Source of the DNA: Acidobacteriota bacterium
Lineage (GTDB): Bacteria > Acidobacteriota > Blastocatellia > Pyrinomonadales > Pyrinomonadaceae
NCBI GenBank assembly: GCA_019242475.1
Contig: JAFAVK010000074.1
Coordinates: 1 to 64,000, forward strand
Length of the DNA stretch: 64,000 bases
Direction of reading: 5' to 3'
In this document: one piece after another, positions 16,565 to 25,507 of the stretch
Position numbering within the stretch: position 1 is the first letter of the stretch
How the letters are laid out: every line of letters begins with the position of its first letter
The notes under the pieces: generated by a model
Database searches by the model: none
Seen by the model: only the letters and a program-made list of their open reading frames with translations
Told to the model about the DNA's origin: nothing
Position numbers and translations under genes: made by a program

Positions 16565-16972
16565 ATGAGCATGAAAGATAACCTACAGAAGGCCCGGAAG
16601 GCGATAAACAATGATCCCACGGCAATCGGAGTAGCCAAAGAACTCCGCGAGGCGGCTATCGAGGTCATCACGCACGGCGGCATAGAGTCCGAGCTGGGGA
16701 GGAAGTACATGGCGCTCTTCTGCGACACCAAGAACGAGCTGGCGCGACTGACGGTCGCGAGCGACAGCGACGCGAACTACATGCCGCGGGTGAGGGCCTA
16801 CACCGCGGCGGACGCCATCTGCATACCCGAAACGGGCGCCGGGTTCGCGGCCAGGATTCTGAGTCCGGACATAGTGCTGGAGCCGGTCGCGGACGAGGAG
16901 GTGCCGGCGGATATGAAGGAACCATCCACCATCAGGGACGTCGCGCTCTTTCAGAAGTTGCAGCAGGGATAA
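16565..16972 (+). CDS. Unknown 135-residue protein between peroxidase and LanKC-like genes
   Basis: The protein starts at 16565 with GAGGAGG eight bases upstream, a strong site. It is soluble, with a helical N-terminal half (DNLQKARKAINNDPTAIGVAKELREAAIEV) and a mixed second half. It has two cysteines, in ALFCDTK and DAICIPE. I recognise no family. Its position directly between a haem peroxidase (115 bp upstream) and a lyase/kinase of the lanthipeptide type (81 bp downstream) makes it a candidate substrate of one or both enzymes, although it is longer than usual class III precursors. It could equally be an accessory subunit. No signal peptide is seen. Confidence 0.55.
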   Translation: MSMKDNLQKARKAINNDPTAIGVAKELREAAIEVITHGGIESELGRKYMALFCDTKNELARLTVASDSDANYMPRVRAYTAADAICIPETGAGFAARILSPDIVLEPVADEEVPADMKEPSTIRDVALFQKLQQG

Positions 16973-17053
16973 GAACGCGAACCCCGGACGTGCCTCGTGA
17001 GGGCCGCCGCGTCTTGGGGCGGCCCTCCGCCCTGCGCGCCTTCCACCAGGAGC

Positions 17054-18601
17054 ATGGAACAAGAACGCCTCCCGAAAAACCGCCGGCCGCCGTCCCGGTC
17101 ACCGCATACGCGCTGGACTGAACTCTGCCGCCGCCTCCTGCCGGTGACGGTCGCGGGCTCGGTCTGGAGATACAGCCGCGAGATGTCGCCGGACGACCCC
17201 GAGCAGGGATGGAAACTACACGTCCCCGCGACCGTGCTCACGGCCGGTAAGGTGCTGCGCCGGGTCGGGCCGCTGCTGCGCGACCGCGGGGTCTTGTTCA
17301 AGGCGACCGCCTCGCTGGGCGAGTTGATGAGGCTCAACAGCGGCTTCCACTACGGCTACAGCCAGGTCGGCAAGTTCATCACCGTCTACCCGCGGACGAG
17401 CGAGGAGGCCGTGCAGCTCGCCGAACGCCTCCACGAGCTGACGCTCGGGATGAGGGCGCCGGCCGTCCCCTTCGACGAGAGGTACAGGCCCGGCGGCTGC
17501 GTCTACTACCGCTACGGCGCGTTCAGGTTGATGGAGGTCGAGGGGGAGGACGGCGAGACAGCCCACGCCATCCGCGACCCCGAGGGCAACCTCGTCCCCG
17601 ACGTGCGCGGCGCCGCGTTCAAGCCCGACTGGGTCGCCGACCCGTTCCTCGACGGGTCGGCGCGGCCCGCGCCGGCCCCCGCCAGACCCACCCCGCTCCA
17701 GACCACCTTCAAGGCTTTCGGGGCGCTGAGCCAGAGGGGGCGCGGCGGCGTCTACCAGGCTCTCGACCTGGGCGCGACGCCCCCACGCCTCTGCGTCCTG
17801 AAGGAGGGGCGGCGCGACGGGGAGACGAGCTGGGACGGGCGCGACGGCGCGTGGAGGGTCAGGCACGAGGGGCGCGTCCTCGCCGCCTTGAGCAAGGCGG
17901 GCGTCGGCGTGCCCCGCCTCTACTCTTCGTTCAGGGCGGAGGGGAACCGCTACATCGCGGTCGAGTTCATCGAGGGCGAGAGCCTGGACGCCAGGCTGGC
18001 GCGGAGGCGGAGGCGTCTGCCCGTGGCCGCCGCGCTGAGGCTCGGGGCGGAGCTGGCGCGGCTCGTCGCGAGCGTCCACGCCGCCGGGTGGGTCTGGCGC
18101 GACTGCAAACCTGCCAACGTCGTCGTCACGAAGTCGGGCGGGCTGCGACCGCTCGACTTCGAGGGCGCGTGCCCCGTCGGCCGTCCCGACCCGCAGCCGT
18201 GGGGCACGCCGGCCTTCTTAGCGCCCGAGTGCGAAACAGTCTTCCGCGGGCAGTCGCGCCAGCCCGAAGACCTCTACGCGCTCGGCGCGGTCGTCTACCT
18301 GCTGCTGGCGGGACTGACCCCCGAGGCCGCTTCCCCGCCGCCCTCAAAAGTACGGAGGAACGTCCCCGCGGCCGCGTCAAGGGTGGTCGAGGAACTGCTC
18401 AGCCGCGACCCCGCCCTGCGCCCCGACGCGGCGTCGGTCGCGCGCGAGCTTGAGGCGGCGCTCAAGTCTCTGACTTCGGCGCGCGCTCAGGGCGTGAGGT
18501 TGAGGCGGCGCGTGAGGTCTGCGAACCGCGGGTCGTCGCGGATGACGTCGAAGGCCGGCTCGACCGCGAGGACAGTGAGGTTGGGCGTCCGCAGGTCGTA
18601 A
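17054..18601 (+). CDS. Class III lanthipeptide synthetase-like lyase/kinase lacking the cyclase
   Basis: The protein has 515 residues. Residues about 45-215 match the RamC/LanKC N-terminal lyase region: GWKLHVPAT, FKATASLGELMRLNSG, GKFITVYP, then DERYRPGGCVYYRYGAF. Residues about 225-480 form a protein-kinase domain, with CVLKEG (beta-3 lysine, about 248), WRDCKPANV replacing the HRD loop, DFEGA in place of DFG, and TPAFLAPE. DFE and the loss of the HRD histidine are typical of LanKC enzymes, which phosphorylate Ser/Thr and then eliminate phosphate to give dehydroamino acids. The usual C-terminal LanC-type cyclase is absent: the chain ends soon after the kinase. The last 115 bp overlap the convergent kinase gene. 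The start at 17054 follows GGAG very closely; a GTG at 16997 is an alternative. Confidence 0.75.
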   Translation: MEQERLPKNRRPPSRSPHTRWTELCRRLLPVTVAGSVWRYSREMSPDDPEQGWKLHVPATVLTAGKVLRRVGPLLRDRGVLFKATASLGELMRLNSGFHYGYSQVGKFITVYPRTSEEAVQLAERLHELTLGMRAPAVPFDERYRPGGCVYYRYGAFRLMEVEGEDGETAHAIRDPEGNLVPDVRGAAFKPDWVADPFLDGSARPAPAPARPTPLQTTFKAFGALSQRGRGGVYQALDLGATPPRLCVLKEGRRDGETSWDGRDGAWRVRHEGRVLAALSKAGVGVPRLYSSFRAEGNRYIAVEFIEGESLDARLARRRRRLPVAAALRLGAELARLVASVHAAGWVWRDCKPANVVVTKSGGLRPLDFEGACPVGRPDPQPWGTPAFLAPECETVFRGQSRQPEDLYALGAVVYLLLAGLTPEAASPPPSKVRRNVPAAASRVVEELLSRDPALRPDAASVARELEAALKSLTSARAQGVRLRRRVRSANRGSSRMTSKAGSTARTVRLGVRRS

Positions 18602-21153
18602 GACTCGTTCAGCAGCGCGAAGGCTTCGTCCCTCCGATTCATGCCGATGTAGATGAGCGCCTTCTCGAAGGGCGGGACGAACACGCCCTGCCGCGAGAAC
18701 TCGTCCAACTCGCCGATCATGCGGAGGGCGTCCTCCTCGCGGCCCGCCCGCCCGTAGGAGTAGCCGAGCGCGGCGGCGGAGTAGAGCCGCCGCTCCGGGG
18801 GCAGTTTCTCGAAGATCGCGATGGCCTCGTCGATCCGCCCCTGCTGCAACAGCACATAGCCCAGCATGTGCTGTAACTGCGGGACTCCCGGCTTCTCTTC
18901 GATCTTCTGACGGAGGTAGGCTTCGGCCTCGCCGGGGCGGCGCGCGTAGTAGAGGGCGCGGGCGTAGTTCTGGTCGGCGAACGCCGAGTAGGGGTCGAGC
19001 GCGCGCGCGGCCTCGCTCTCCCTGATGGCCTCGTCGAAGCGGCCCCGGGCGGCCAGCACCGACGTGTACCAGAAGTGCGCCTGCGCGTACTCCGGGTTGA
19101 GTTCGATGGCCCGCTTGAACTCACGCTCCGCCTCGGCCCAGTCCCAGTCGTACCTCAGCCTGACGAGCCCCATCGAGGTGTGCGCCTCCGCGAGCGAGTC
19201 GTCCAGCTCGAGCGCCATGCGCGCGTTGTAGCGCGCCTTGTTCATCGCCTCGCTGGTTCGAATCGGGCCGTAGAGGATGTTGTCCGACATCGCGTAGCAG
19301 TCGGCCAGCCCCGAGTACGCCCTGGCGAAAGTCGGGTCCGCCGCCACCGCCTGCTCGAAGAGCCTGATGGCCTCCTGTGTGTTCTCCCCGTTCCTCTTCA
19401 GGCTCCAGACGTTGCGCCCGAGCATGTAGAACTTGAGCGCCTCCTTGCTGTCGGTCTCGTGCTTGGTCAGGAGCGCCTGGTCGGCGCCGACGAGCCGCAG
19501 CCCGAGCCGCGCGGCCACCTCGCGCGTGATGTCGTCCTGGAGCGCGAAGATGTCGGCCGAACTGAGGTCGAAGGTGGCGTCCCACAGCAGCGAGGCGTTC
19601 GCCGTGTCGAGCAGCGAGAGGCGCAGGCGGGGCGAGGCGCGCAGGCCGAGCAGGCTGAGCAGGTCGCGCCCCGCGATTATTTCGCCGGAGAAGACGGCGT
19701 CGGCCTTCAACTCCCGCCCGGCGCGCAGCAGGACATCGGTCGCGTTCGCGCCGGGCGGCGCGGCGCTCGGCCGCCTGAGCTTGAGCTGTGGGAGGTAGGA
19801 GAACTTGTCGTAGAGGACGCGCGTCAGACCTACGCTCATGGTAGCGCCTTCCACGTCTCCGCTCGCGTCGGTGATGGGCAGGACGGCCAGCGTGGGCACC
19901 CCCGACACCTTCAGCGTGCGCACCTCCGGCCGCCTCAGGTAGAGGTAGCCGGAGATGGCTGAGAGCAGCAGCAGGAGCGCGAGCGCGGAGGCGACGAGCG
20001 CCCGCGCTTGGCGGCGCAGGGCGGGGAAGCGCGGGGCCTCTACCGTCTCCGGCGAGAGCCCCGCGCCCGCCCTGCCCATGACCACCCGCTGTAGAGCGCG
20101 GAGCCGCTTCGCCAGCGCGTCGGCCGAATCGGGGCGGCGCGCGCGCTCCTTCCAGAGACACTCGATGGCGATCTCGCCGAGCGCACCGGGGGCGCCCGCC
20201 GGGGAGATGGGGAGCGGCGGCGGGTTCTCCGAGCGGACGGCCGAGAGGGTCTCGTCGATGGTATCGCGCAGGAAGGGGTTGCGGCCGGAGAGCATCTCGT
20301 AGAGGACGACGCCGAAGCTGAAGATGTCGGTGCGGGAGTCCAGCTCCTCGCCCCGCGTCTGCTCGGGGGACATGTAGGCCGGCGTGCCGACGACTCCGCC
20401 GAGGTTCAGAGTCTGCTCGGGGTCTTCTCCCGCGCGCCCCTCATCGCGGTTCGGCCGGACGAACTTGGCGAGGCCGAAGTCGAGCACCTTGGCCTGCCCG
20501 CCCGGCGTGACCATAATGTTCTGCGGCTTCACGTCGCGGTGGATGACGCCCCGCGCGTGCGCGTAGGCGAGCGCGCCCGCTATCTGCTCGGCCACCTCCG
20601 CGACGCGCGGCAGAGCAATCCACTCGCGCCGCATGAGCGACGCGAGCGTCTCGCCCTCGACGTACTGCATGACGATGAAGTGGTGGCCGTCGATCTCCTC
20701 GACGGCGTAGACGGGGCAGATGTGCGGGTGTTCGAGCCGCGCGACCGCGCGCGCCTCCTTCATCATCTGCTCGCGCGCCCACTCGTCGCCGGCGTAGTGG
20801 TTGGAGATGAACTTGAGCGCGACGGGGCGTTCGAGCCGGCAGTCTTCGGCGAGATAGACTTCGCCGCCCATCCCGCCGCCGTCGAGCATCCGCAGGATTT
20901 TGTAGTGGCCGAGCGACCTGCCTTCCAGCGACTCCGACTGACCGCCGTAGAGCGCGCGCAGCCCCGTGCTGAGCAGCGGCTCCTCCAGAAAACTGCGGTT
21001 CGACTCGAAGGCCGCGACGAGCGACTCGACCTCGCGGCGCAAACCCTCGTCGCCCGCGCACTCGCGCGCGAGGTACTCGTCCCGCTCCGCCACCCCGAGC
21101 TGCGACGCGTCGTGGAACATCCGCTCGACGAGCGGCCAGTCCTCAGTCCTCAC
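18487..21153 (-). CDS. Membrane serine/threonine protein kinase with TPR sensor domain
   Basis: The protein has 888 residues. The N-terminal 60 residues ([37 protein letters not shown]) are the short helical domain common in acidobacterial kinases. The kinase domain (about 80-345) has a [13 protein letters not shown] glycine-rich loop, VALKF lysine, [11 protein letters not shown] catalytic loop and DFGLAK. A single transmembrane helix (about 385-410, [22 protein letters not shown]) leads to a periplasmic TolB-N/adenylate-cyclase-like segment and about five TPRs ([42 protein letters not shown] and so on). The start overlaps the ECF sigma stop by 4 bp (ATGA), so the two are translationally coupled. 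Confidence 0.92.
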   Translation of the reverse strand: MRTEDWPLVERMFHDASQLGVAERDEYLARECAGDEGLRREVESLVAAFESNRSFLEEPLLSTGLRALYGGQSESLEGRSLGHYKILRMLDGGGMGGEVYLAEDCRLERPVALKFISNHYAGDEWAREQMMKEARAVARLEHPHICPVYAVEEIDGHHFIVMQYVEGETLASLMRREWIALPRVAEVAEQIAGALAYAHARGVIHRDVKPQNIMVTPGGQAKVLDFGLAKFVRPNRDEGRAGEDPEQTLNLGGVVGTPAYMSPEQTRGEELDSRTDIFSFGVVLYEMLSGRNPFLRDTIDETLSAVRSENPPPLPISPAGAPGALGEIAIECLWKERARRPDSADALAKRLRALQRVVMGRAGAGLSPETVEAPRFPALRRQARALVASALALLLLLSAISGYLYLRRPEVRTLKVSGVPTLAVLPITDASGDVEGATMSVGLTRVLYDKFSYLPQLKLRRPSAAPPGANATDVLLRAGRELKADAVFSGEIIAGRDLLSLLGLRASPRLRLSLLDTANASLLWDATFDLSSADIFALQDDITREVAARLGLRLVGADQALLTKHETDSKEALKFYMLGRNVWSLKRNGENTQEAIRLFEQAVAADPTFARAYSGLADCYAMSDNILYGPIRTSEAMNKARYNARMALELDDSLAEAHTSMGLVRLRYDWDWAEAEREFKRAIELNPEYAQAHFWYTSVLAARGRFDEAIRESEAARALDPYSAFADQNYARALYYARRPGEAEAYLRQKIEEKPGVPQLQHMLGYVLLQQGRIDEAIAIFEKLPPERRLYSAAALGYSYGRAGREEDALRMIGELDEFSRQGVFVPPFEKALIYIGMNRRDEAFALLNESYDLRTPNLTVLAVEPAFDVIRDDPRFADLTRRLNLTP

Positions 21154-21776
21154 CCCTCGACCTCCCTCCTCAGCCAGGCCTTCGCCGCCTTCCAGTCGCG
21201 CTCGACGGTGACGACCGAGACGCCCAACACCTCGGCCGTCTCCGCGGCCGTCAGCCCGCCGAAGTGGCGCAGCTCGACGACGCTCGCCTTGCGCGGGTCG
21301 AACTCCGCCAGCCGTTCGAGCGCCTCGTCAAGCGCGAGCAGCTCCGCCGAACGCTCCTCACTCATGACGGTCACCTCCGAGAGCGACACCTGCACGGCGC
21401 CGCCGCCGCGCTTGTCGCGCCGCCGGTCGCGCGCGTAGTTGGTCAGGAAGCGGCGCATGATCCGCGCGGCGATGGCGAAGAAGTGCGCGCGGTTCTGCCA
21501 GCGCACGCGCGTCTGGTCACAGAGTTTCAGATAAGCTTCGTTGACGAGCGCCGTCGTCTGGAGCGTGTGGCCGGGGTTCTCCCGCCGCATGTAGCGGCGC
21601 GCGAGCCGGTGCAGTTCGCGCTCGACGAGCGGCAGGAGGCGTTCGAGTGCTGCCTGGTCGCCATCGCTCCAGGCGATGAGCAGCCCAGTGATCTCTGAGG
21701 GTGCGGGCAAGAAGTGTTGTCCTCGGCCGCCGGCCACCCCACTGTTAACGGGCTGGCGCGGCGCTAAAGCTGTCAC
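21150..21776 (-). CDS. ECF-family RNA polymerase sigma factor, Sig-70_X6 type
   Basis: The protein has 208 residues. Region 2 contains [32 protein letters not shown] and [28 protein letters not shown], the hallmark of the TIGR02999 (ECF-like, acidobacterial/planctomycete) group. Region 4 has [40 protein letters not shown], a helix-turn-helix that contacts the -35 element. The gene is coupled by ATGA overlap to a membrane kinase, suggesting control by phosphorylation rather than by a classical anti-sigma factor; no anti-sigma gene is present. A later start near IAWSDGDQ would also give a full domain. Confidence 0.9.
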   Translation of the reverse strand: MTALAPRQPVNSGVAGGRGQHFLPAPSEITGLLIAWSDGDQAALERLLPLVERELHRLARRYMRRENPGHTLQTTALVNEAYLKLCDQTRVRWQNRAHFFAIAARIMRRFLTNYARDRRRDKRGGGAVQVSLSEVTVMSEERSAELLALDEALERLAEFDPRKASVVELRHFGGLTAAETAEVLGVSVVTVERDWKAAKAWLRREVEG

Positions 21777-22222
21777 CCCGGCGGAAAAAAAATAAGAGGC
21801 CGGCGGATAGTTTTCGTGCTGATTCGGTGCGTTAACCGGTGAAAGAGAAAGACGGCTCCGAGGGCCGCGGCGGCACTGTCGCGGGGCTCGGGCAGCTTCT
21901 GGCCCCGGCGTGCGCGTAGTTTATATAGCGACACGCGCCGGATTTGCAATCATTTCTCCGCCCCAGCCCGAACGCGACCGCCGCGCCGCCCGAAAGCCCC
22001 GAGCCCGAAGGCCGCGCGGCCCGCGCCCCCGCCCCAGTCCCGCCCCAGCCCCCGCGCGCGCCCCCCACAAAGGCGCGCGCGGCACCACCTCACGCCCCAG
22101 GCCCGCGCCACACATGTTCGGCTACGCGCCAACCGTACCGTTTCCCCGTGCGGCGCGCGGGAGGGAGGGGGGCGACTTCAGACCCCTCCCTCCCGCGAAA
22201 ACTTTGGCGAACGTACGCCTCC
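21777..22222. other. Intergenic stretch between sigma factor and secreted protein
   Basis: No convincing gene lies here. The left part, around 21780-21960, holds short AT-rich patches (GTTTATATAG at about 21919) that could serve promoters. The middle, 21960-22120, is extremely C-rich on the plus strand and is open in several frames, giving proline-, alanine- and arginine-rich nonsense. I see no repeat or terminator of note. Confidence 0.4.
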
Positions 22223-23830
22223 GTGCCGCAGCAAATTTTCTGGCGGCGGTTAACCTCTCAAAAGTTTCCGCTTAATATCTCTCGGCCGACTCTGAGAAAT
22301 ACCTCGCCGAGACTCAAAGGAAGTCCTCCCTTCGGCGTCCGACTGGTAAATCTCTCGAAGGCAATCATTCAGACAGTTCGGGTATCTATCTTTGGCCGGC
22401 GTTTGCGCCCCACTCCGACCTTCCCTCCCGTCGGCAACTCGAACCCGGGCGGCGTTGACCCGCTCGCCGGGCAGAACGGCACCATCACGGCCTACGCGCA
22501 GCCGAAGGCCGCGACCACCGGCGTCCCCGTTGACCCGAGCTTCCGCGTCGCGCCGCCCGACACGACGGGAGACCTCGGCCCCAATCACTACGTCCAGTGG
22601 GTCAACCTGCGCTACGCCGTCTACACGCTGTCGCGCGACACCACGACGAACCAGATCACCGGCTTCAACCTCGTCCCCGGCTTCCCGAAGAACGGCAACA
22701 CCCTCTTCCAGGGCTTCGGCGGGCGCTGCGAGTCGGACAACGACGGCGACCCCATCGTCCAGTACGACCAGTTCGCCGACCGCTGGATTCTGACCCAGTT
22801 CGCCGTCTCCGCCACGCCCTACACGCAGTGCGTCGCGGTCTCGACGAGCCCTGACCCGACCGGCACCTACTACCGCTACTCCTACTCCTTCTCGACCGAC
22901 TTCAACGACTTCCCGAAGCTGAGCGTCTGGCGCGACGGCTACTACATCACCTACAACATGTTCAAGCGCGGCCGCACCTTCTCGGGCGCCAACGTCTGCG
23001 CGCTTGAGCGCGACAAGATGCTCGTCGGCGCCGCCGCCCGCCAGATTTGCAAGCTGACGACCGCGGCCGCGAGCATCGAGCCGGCCGACATCGAGGGCTC
23101 GACGCTGCCGCCCGCGGGGAGCGCCAACCCGCTCTTGAGCATCAGCAGCACTTCGCTCCAGGCGTGGCGCTACTCGGTGAACTGGACGGCCGGGACTTCG
23201 ACTCTGACGGGGCCGACCACGGTCGCGGGCATCACCGCCTTCAGCCGCGCCTGCGGCGGCGGCACCTGCGTCCCGCAGCCCGGCACGACGCAGCAGCTCG
23301 ATAGCTTAGGCGACCGCCTGAACTACCGCCTCAGCTACCGCAACTTCGGCGACCACGAGGCGATGGTCATCAACCACCCGGTCGCGACGGGCGGCACGAG
23401 CGGCATCCGCTGGTACGAGCTGCGTAACGCCGCGGGCCAGACCCTCGGGAGCGCCGCGCCGGTCGTCTTCCAGCAGGGGACGTACTCGCCCGACGCGACC
23501 TACCGCTGGATGGGCTCGGCCGCGATGGACAAGGCGGGCGGCCTCGCCATCGGCTACAACGTGTCGAGCACGACCGTCGTCCCCTCCATCCGCTACGCCT
23601 ACCGCGCGGCGGCAGACCCCGCGGGCGTGCTCGGCAACGAGACGAACATCCTCGTGGGCGGCGGCTCGCAGTCCGGCAACAGCCTGGCGCGCTGGGGCAA
23701 CTACAGCACCATCAGCGTTGACCCCGTGGACGGCTGCACGATGGTCTTCACGACCGAGTACCTGCCGGCGACCGGCAACTACAACTGGACGACCCACATC
23801 TACTCGTTCAAGTTGAGCTCTTGCCAGTAA
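22223..23830 (+). CDS. Large surface/secreted-type protein with uncertain, possibly lost N-terminus
   Basis: The well-formed part begins near 22430 (PVGNSNPGGVDPLAGQNGTITAYAQP) and runs about 470 residues to the stop. It is rich in Gly, Thr, Ser, Tyr and Asn, with DTTGDLGPNHYVQWVN, YDQFADRWILTQFAVS, DFPKLSVWRDGYYITYNMF and WGNYSTISVDPVDGCTMVFTTEYLP. It looks like an exported beta-propeller type protein common in environmental bacteria. No signal peptide precedes it in any usable frame: the upstream stretch is basic and proline-rich. The GTG at 22223 is only the nearest in-frame start and has no ribosome site. Either the 5' end has been lost by a frameshift or deletion, making this a decaying gene, or the start was misread. 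Function unknown. Confidence 0.5.
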   Translation: MPQQIFWRRLTSQKFPLNISRPTLRNTSPRLKGSPPFGVRLVNLSKAIIQTVRVSIFGRRLRPTPTFPPVGNSNPGGVDPLAGQNGTITAYAQPKAATTGVPVDPSFRVAPPDTTGDLGPNHYVQWVNLRYAVYTLSRDTTTNQITGFNLVPGFPKNGNTLFQGFGGRCESDNDGDPIVQYDQFADRWILTQFAVSATPYTQCVAVSTSPDPTGTYYRYSYSFSTDFNDFPKLSVWRDGYYITYNMFKRGRTFSGANVCALERDKMLVGAAARQICKLTTAAASIEPADIEGSTLPPAGSANPLLSISSTSLQAWRYSVNWTAGTSTLTGPTTVAGITAFSRACGGGTCVPQPGTTQQLDSLGDRLNYRLSYRNFGDHEAMVINHPVATGGTSGIRWYELRNAAGQTLGSAAPVVFQQGTYSPDATYRWMGSAAMDKAGGLAIGYNVSSTTVVPSIRYAYRAAADPAGVLGNETNILVGGGSQSGNSLARWGNYSTISVDPVDGCTMVFTTEYLPATGNYNWTTHIYSFKLSSCQ

Positions 23831-23846
23831 GTTCGGCTTAAGGCGC

Positions 23847-23898
23847 AAAAGTTGAGGGGCTGACGCGTTCAAGCGTCAGCCCCTCAACTTTTGTTTTA
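23847..23898 (+). terminator. Intrinsic terminator
   Basis: AAAAGTTGAGGGGCTGACGC (23847-23866) and its exact complement (23873-23892) form a 20-bp stem with a 6-nt loop (GTTCAA), followed by GTTTTAT. It ends the transcript of the secreted protein and lies just before the next gene's presumed -10 (TATACT at 23897). Confidence 0.85.
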
Positions 23899-23929
23899 TA
23901 CTCGTCGCGGATGAAGAAGGGAGGTCACT

Positions 23930-24409
23930 TTGAAACGAAGTCTGAAGCTCACACTCGCACTCGCCGCGCTCCAACTCTTCGCGGCGCTCCCGGCGGCACA
24001 CGGCTTAACTGCGGCAGGGCGGAGGCCGACGACGACTCAAGGCGGAACGCGTCGTGCCCGCAGGCGTGCGCCCGAGGCGCTCACGCCGGGCGTGTGGGGC
24101 GGCGAGCACATACGCTTCGAGGTCACGGAGGGCGGCGCCAGCGTCGAGTACGACTGCGCGCACGAGACGGTCGAGGGGAGGATCGTCCTGGACGGCCGCG
24201 GGCGCTTCAACGTCTACGGCCTGCACTACGCGGAGCACGGCGGCCCCGTGCGCCGCGGCGAGGAGGCGGCCGGCTACCGCGTCCGTCTGAGCGGACGGGT
24301 CGGCGGGAGCCTGATGAAGCTCACCGTCACCCGCGCCGACACGCGCAAGGTGGTCGGCACCTTCGACCTCGCGCGCGACCGCGAGCCCCTGCTCGTCAAG
24401 TGCCGGTGA
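23930..24409 (+). CDS. Small secreted protein of unknown function
   Basis: The protein has 159 residues with a TTG start at 23930, chosen because GGAGG lies five bases upstream. A signal peptide (SLKLTLALAALQLFAALPAAHG) is followed by a basic linker. The mature domain begins VWGGEHIRFEVTEGGASVEYDCAHETVEGRI, a short beta-rich fold with two cysteines (DCAH and the C-terminal KCR) that could form a disulfide. I recognise no named family. It shares a TGATG overlap with the NYN-domain gene downstream, so they are co-translated, although one product is exported and the other cytoplasmic. Confidence 0.65.
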   Translation: MKRSLKLTLALAALQLFAALPAAHGLTAAGRRPTTTQGGTRRARRRAPEALTPGVWGGEHIRFEVTEGGASVEYDCAHETVEGRIVLDGRGRFNVYGLHYAEHGGPVRRGEEAAGYRVRLSGRVGGSLMKLTVTRADTRKVVGTFDLARDREPLLVKCR

Positions 24410-24894
24410 TGTCATACCTGGTTGACGGCAACAACGTGATGGGGCAGCGCGTCGGCTGGCACAGGGACAAGGCGGGCGCGCGAAGGCGTCTGCTGTGTGA
24501 GCTGGCGCGTTTCGCGCGCGCGGCGGGCATGACGGTGGAGGCGGTCTTCGACGGGGCGCCGGACGAGTTCTTCCCCGACGGGTCGTCCTTCATGGGCGTG
24601 CGCGTCTTCTACGCCGAGCGCGGCGCGGACGCCGACGCGCGCATCAAGCGGCTGGTCGAGGAGTCGCGCGAGCGCCGGACGCTGAAGGTCGTCACCTCCG
24701 ACCGCGCGCTGGCCGACTACGTCCGCCGCTGCGGCGCCGAGGTCATACGCTCGGGCGACTTCCGCCGCCGCCTCGACGCGCTCCCCGATAACGAAGCGAC
24801 GCGGGACGACGCGCGGTCGGGCGTGCAAGAGTTCGAACTGGGCGAGTGGATGTGCTACTTCGGCGCCGACCCCGCAGACGAAGAAGAGAAGTAA
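24409..24894 (+). CDS. NYN-domain (YacP/Rae1-like) ribonuclease
   Basis: The 161-residue protein starts at the ATG that overlaps the preceding TGA. It has the PIN-like NYN fold: YLVDGNNVMGQ at the N-terminus (first acidic residue plus the DGNN motif), AVFDGAPDEFF, then ERGADADARIKRLVEES and VVTSDRALADYVRRCGAEVIRS, with the conserved acidic residues and the TSD motif. YacP/Rae1 proteins are endoribonucleases linked to ribosome-associated mRNA cleavage. The C-terminal acidic tail is variable. Cytoplasmic location is expected. Confidence 0.85.
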   Translation: MSYLVDGNNVMGQRVGWHRDKAGARRRLLCELARFARAAGMTVEAVFDGAPDEFFPDGSSFMGVRVFYAERGADADARIKRLVEESRERRTLKVVTSDRALADYVRRCGAEVIRSGDFRRRLDALPDNEATRDDARSGVQEFELGEWMCYFGADPADEEEK

Positions 24895-24973
24895 GCAGTA
24901 GGCAGACGGCAGTAGGCAGTTAAAGGCAAGAAGTCTTTAACTGCCTACTGCCGTCTGCCTACTGCCTACTGCT
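24894..24973. repeat. Heptad-repeat hairpin between convergent genes
   Basis: The left arm (AGCAGTAGGCAG, ACGGCAGTAGGCAG, TTAAAG from about 24894) and the right arm (CTTTAACTGCC, TACTGCCGTCTGCC, TACTGCCTACTGC up to 24973) are near-perfect complements of 7-bp units. The structure overlaps the stop of the NYN gene and the 3' end of the FKBP gene, so it likely terminates both. Confidence 0.75.
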
Positions 24974-25397
24974 TTTCGACCAATTCCACGTCGAAGATGA
25001 GCTTCTGGCCGGCGAGGGGGTGGTTGCCGTCGATGGTGACGTGCGTGTCGTTGACTTCGGTGATGACCACCTCGATCTGGCTGCCGTCCTGGAGCGGGAG
25101 GCCGAAGCGCATGCCGACCTGCGGCTCGACGGGGAAGTGCGCCGCCTCGCGCGAGACTTGGGTGACGAGTCCGTCGCGGCGCGGGCCGTAGGCGTCCTCG
25201 GGCTCGATCTCGACGGTCTTCGAGTCGCCGACGTTGAGTCCGCGCACGGCCTCGTCGAAGCCCGGGATGACCTCGCCGGCGCCGACGGTGAACTCCAGCG
25301 GCTCGCCGTCGCGCGACGAGTCGAAGACCTGCCCGTCTTCGAGCCGCCCCGTGTAGTGCACGCGCACCCGGTCGCCGTTTTTCGCCGGCTCTGTCAT
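24966..25397 (-). CDS. FKBP-type peptidyl-prolyl isomerase, SlyD-like
   Basis: The protein has 143 residues. The ATG at 25397 follows GGAGGGCG at normal spacing. The FKBP part has RVRVHYTGRLEDGQVFDSS, GEVIPGFDEAVRGLNVGDSKTVEIEPEDAYG and, after an inserted IF-type domain, IDGNHPLAGQKLIFDVELVE. This is the SlyD arrangement, in which the flap insert binds unfolded chains. The metal-binding histidine/cysteine-rich tail of E. coli SlyD is absent. It would catalyse proline isomerisation and act as a cytoplasmic chaperone; no signal peptide is present. It is divergent from the VWFA gene. Confidence 0.92.
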   Translation of the reverse strand: MTEPAKNGDRVRVHYTGRLEDGQVFDSSRDGEPLEFTVGAGEVIPGFDEAVRGLNVGDSKTVEIEPEDAYGPRRDGLVTQVSREAAHFPVEPQVGMRFGLPLQDGSQIEVVITEVNDTHVTIDGNHPLAGQKLIFDVELVEKQ

Positions 25398-25507
25398 AAT
25401 CGCCCTCCGTCCGCTCTGTAAAGTTTGACCGGAAGCATCGCATAAACGTCTCCCAAAGGCCAGCCGCCCGCCCCCGCGGCGGCGCTTCACCGACGAGAGG
25501 GCGACAG

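Noticed and set aside
18487-18601. Frameshift at the end of the LanKC-like gene
   Set aside because: The last residues overlap the convergent kinase gene and look random, but the kinase domain is complete before them; an ordinary 3' overlap explains it.
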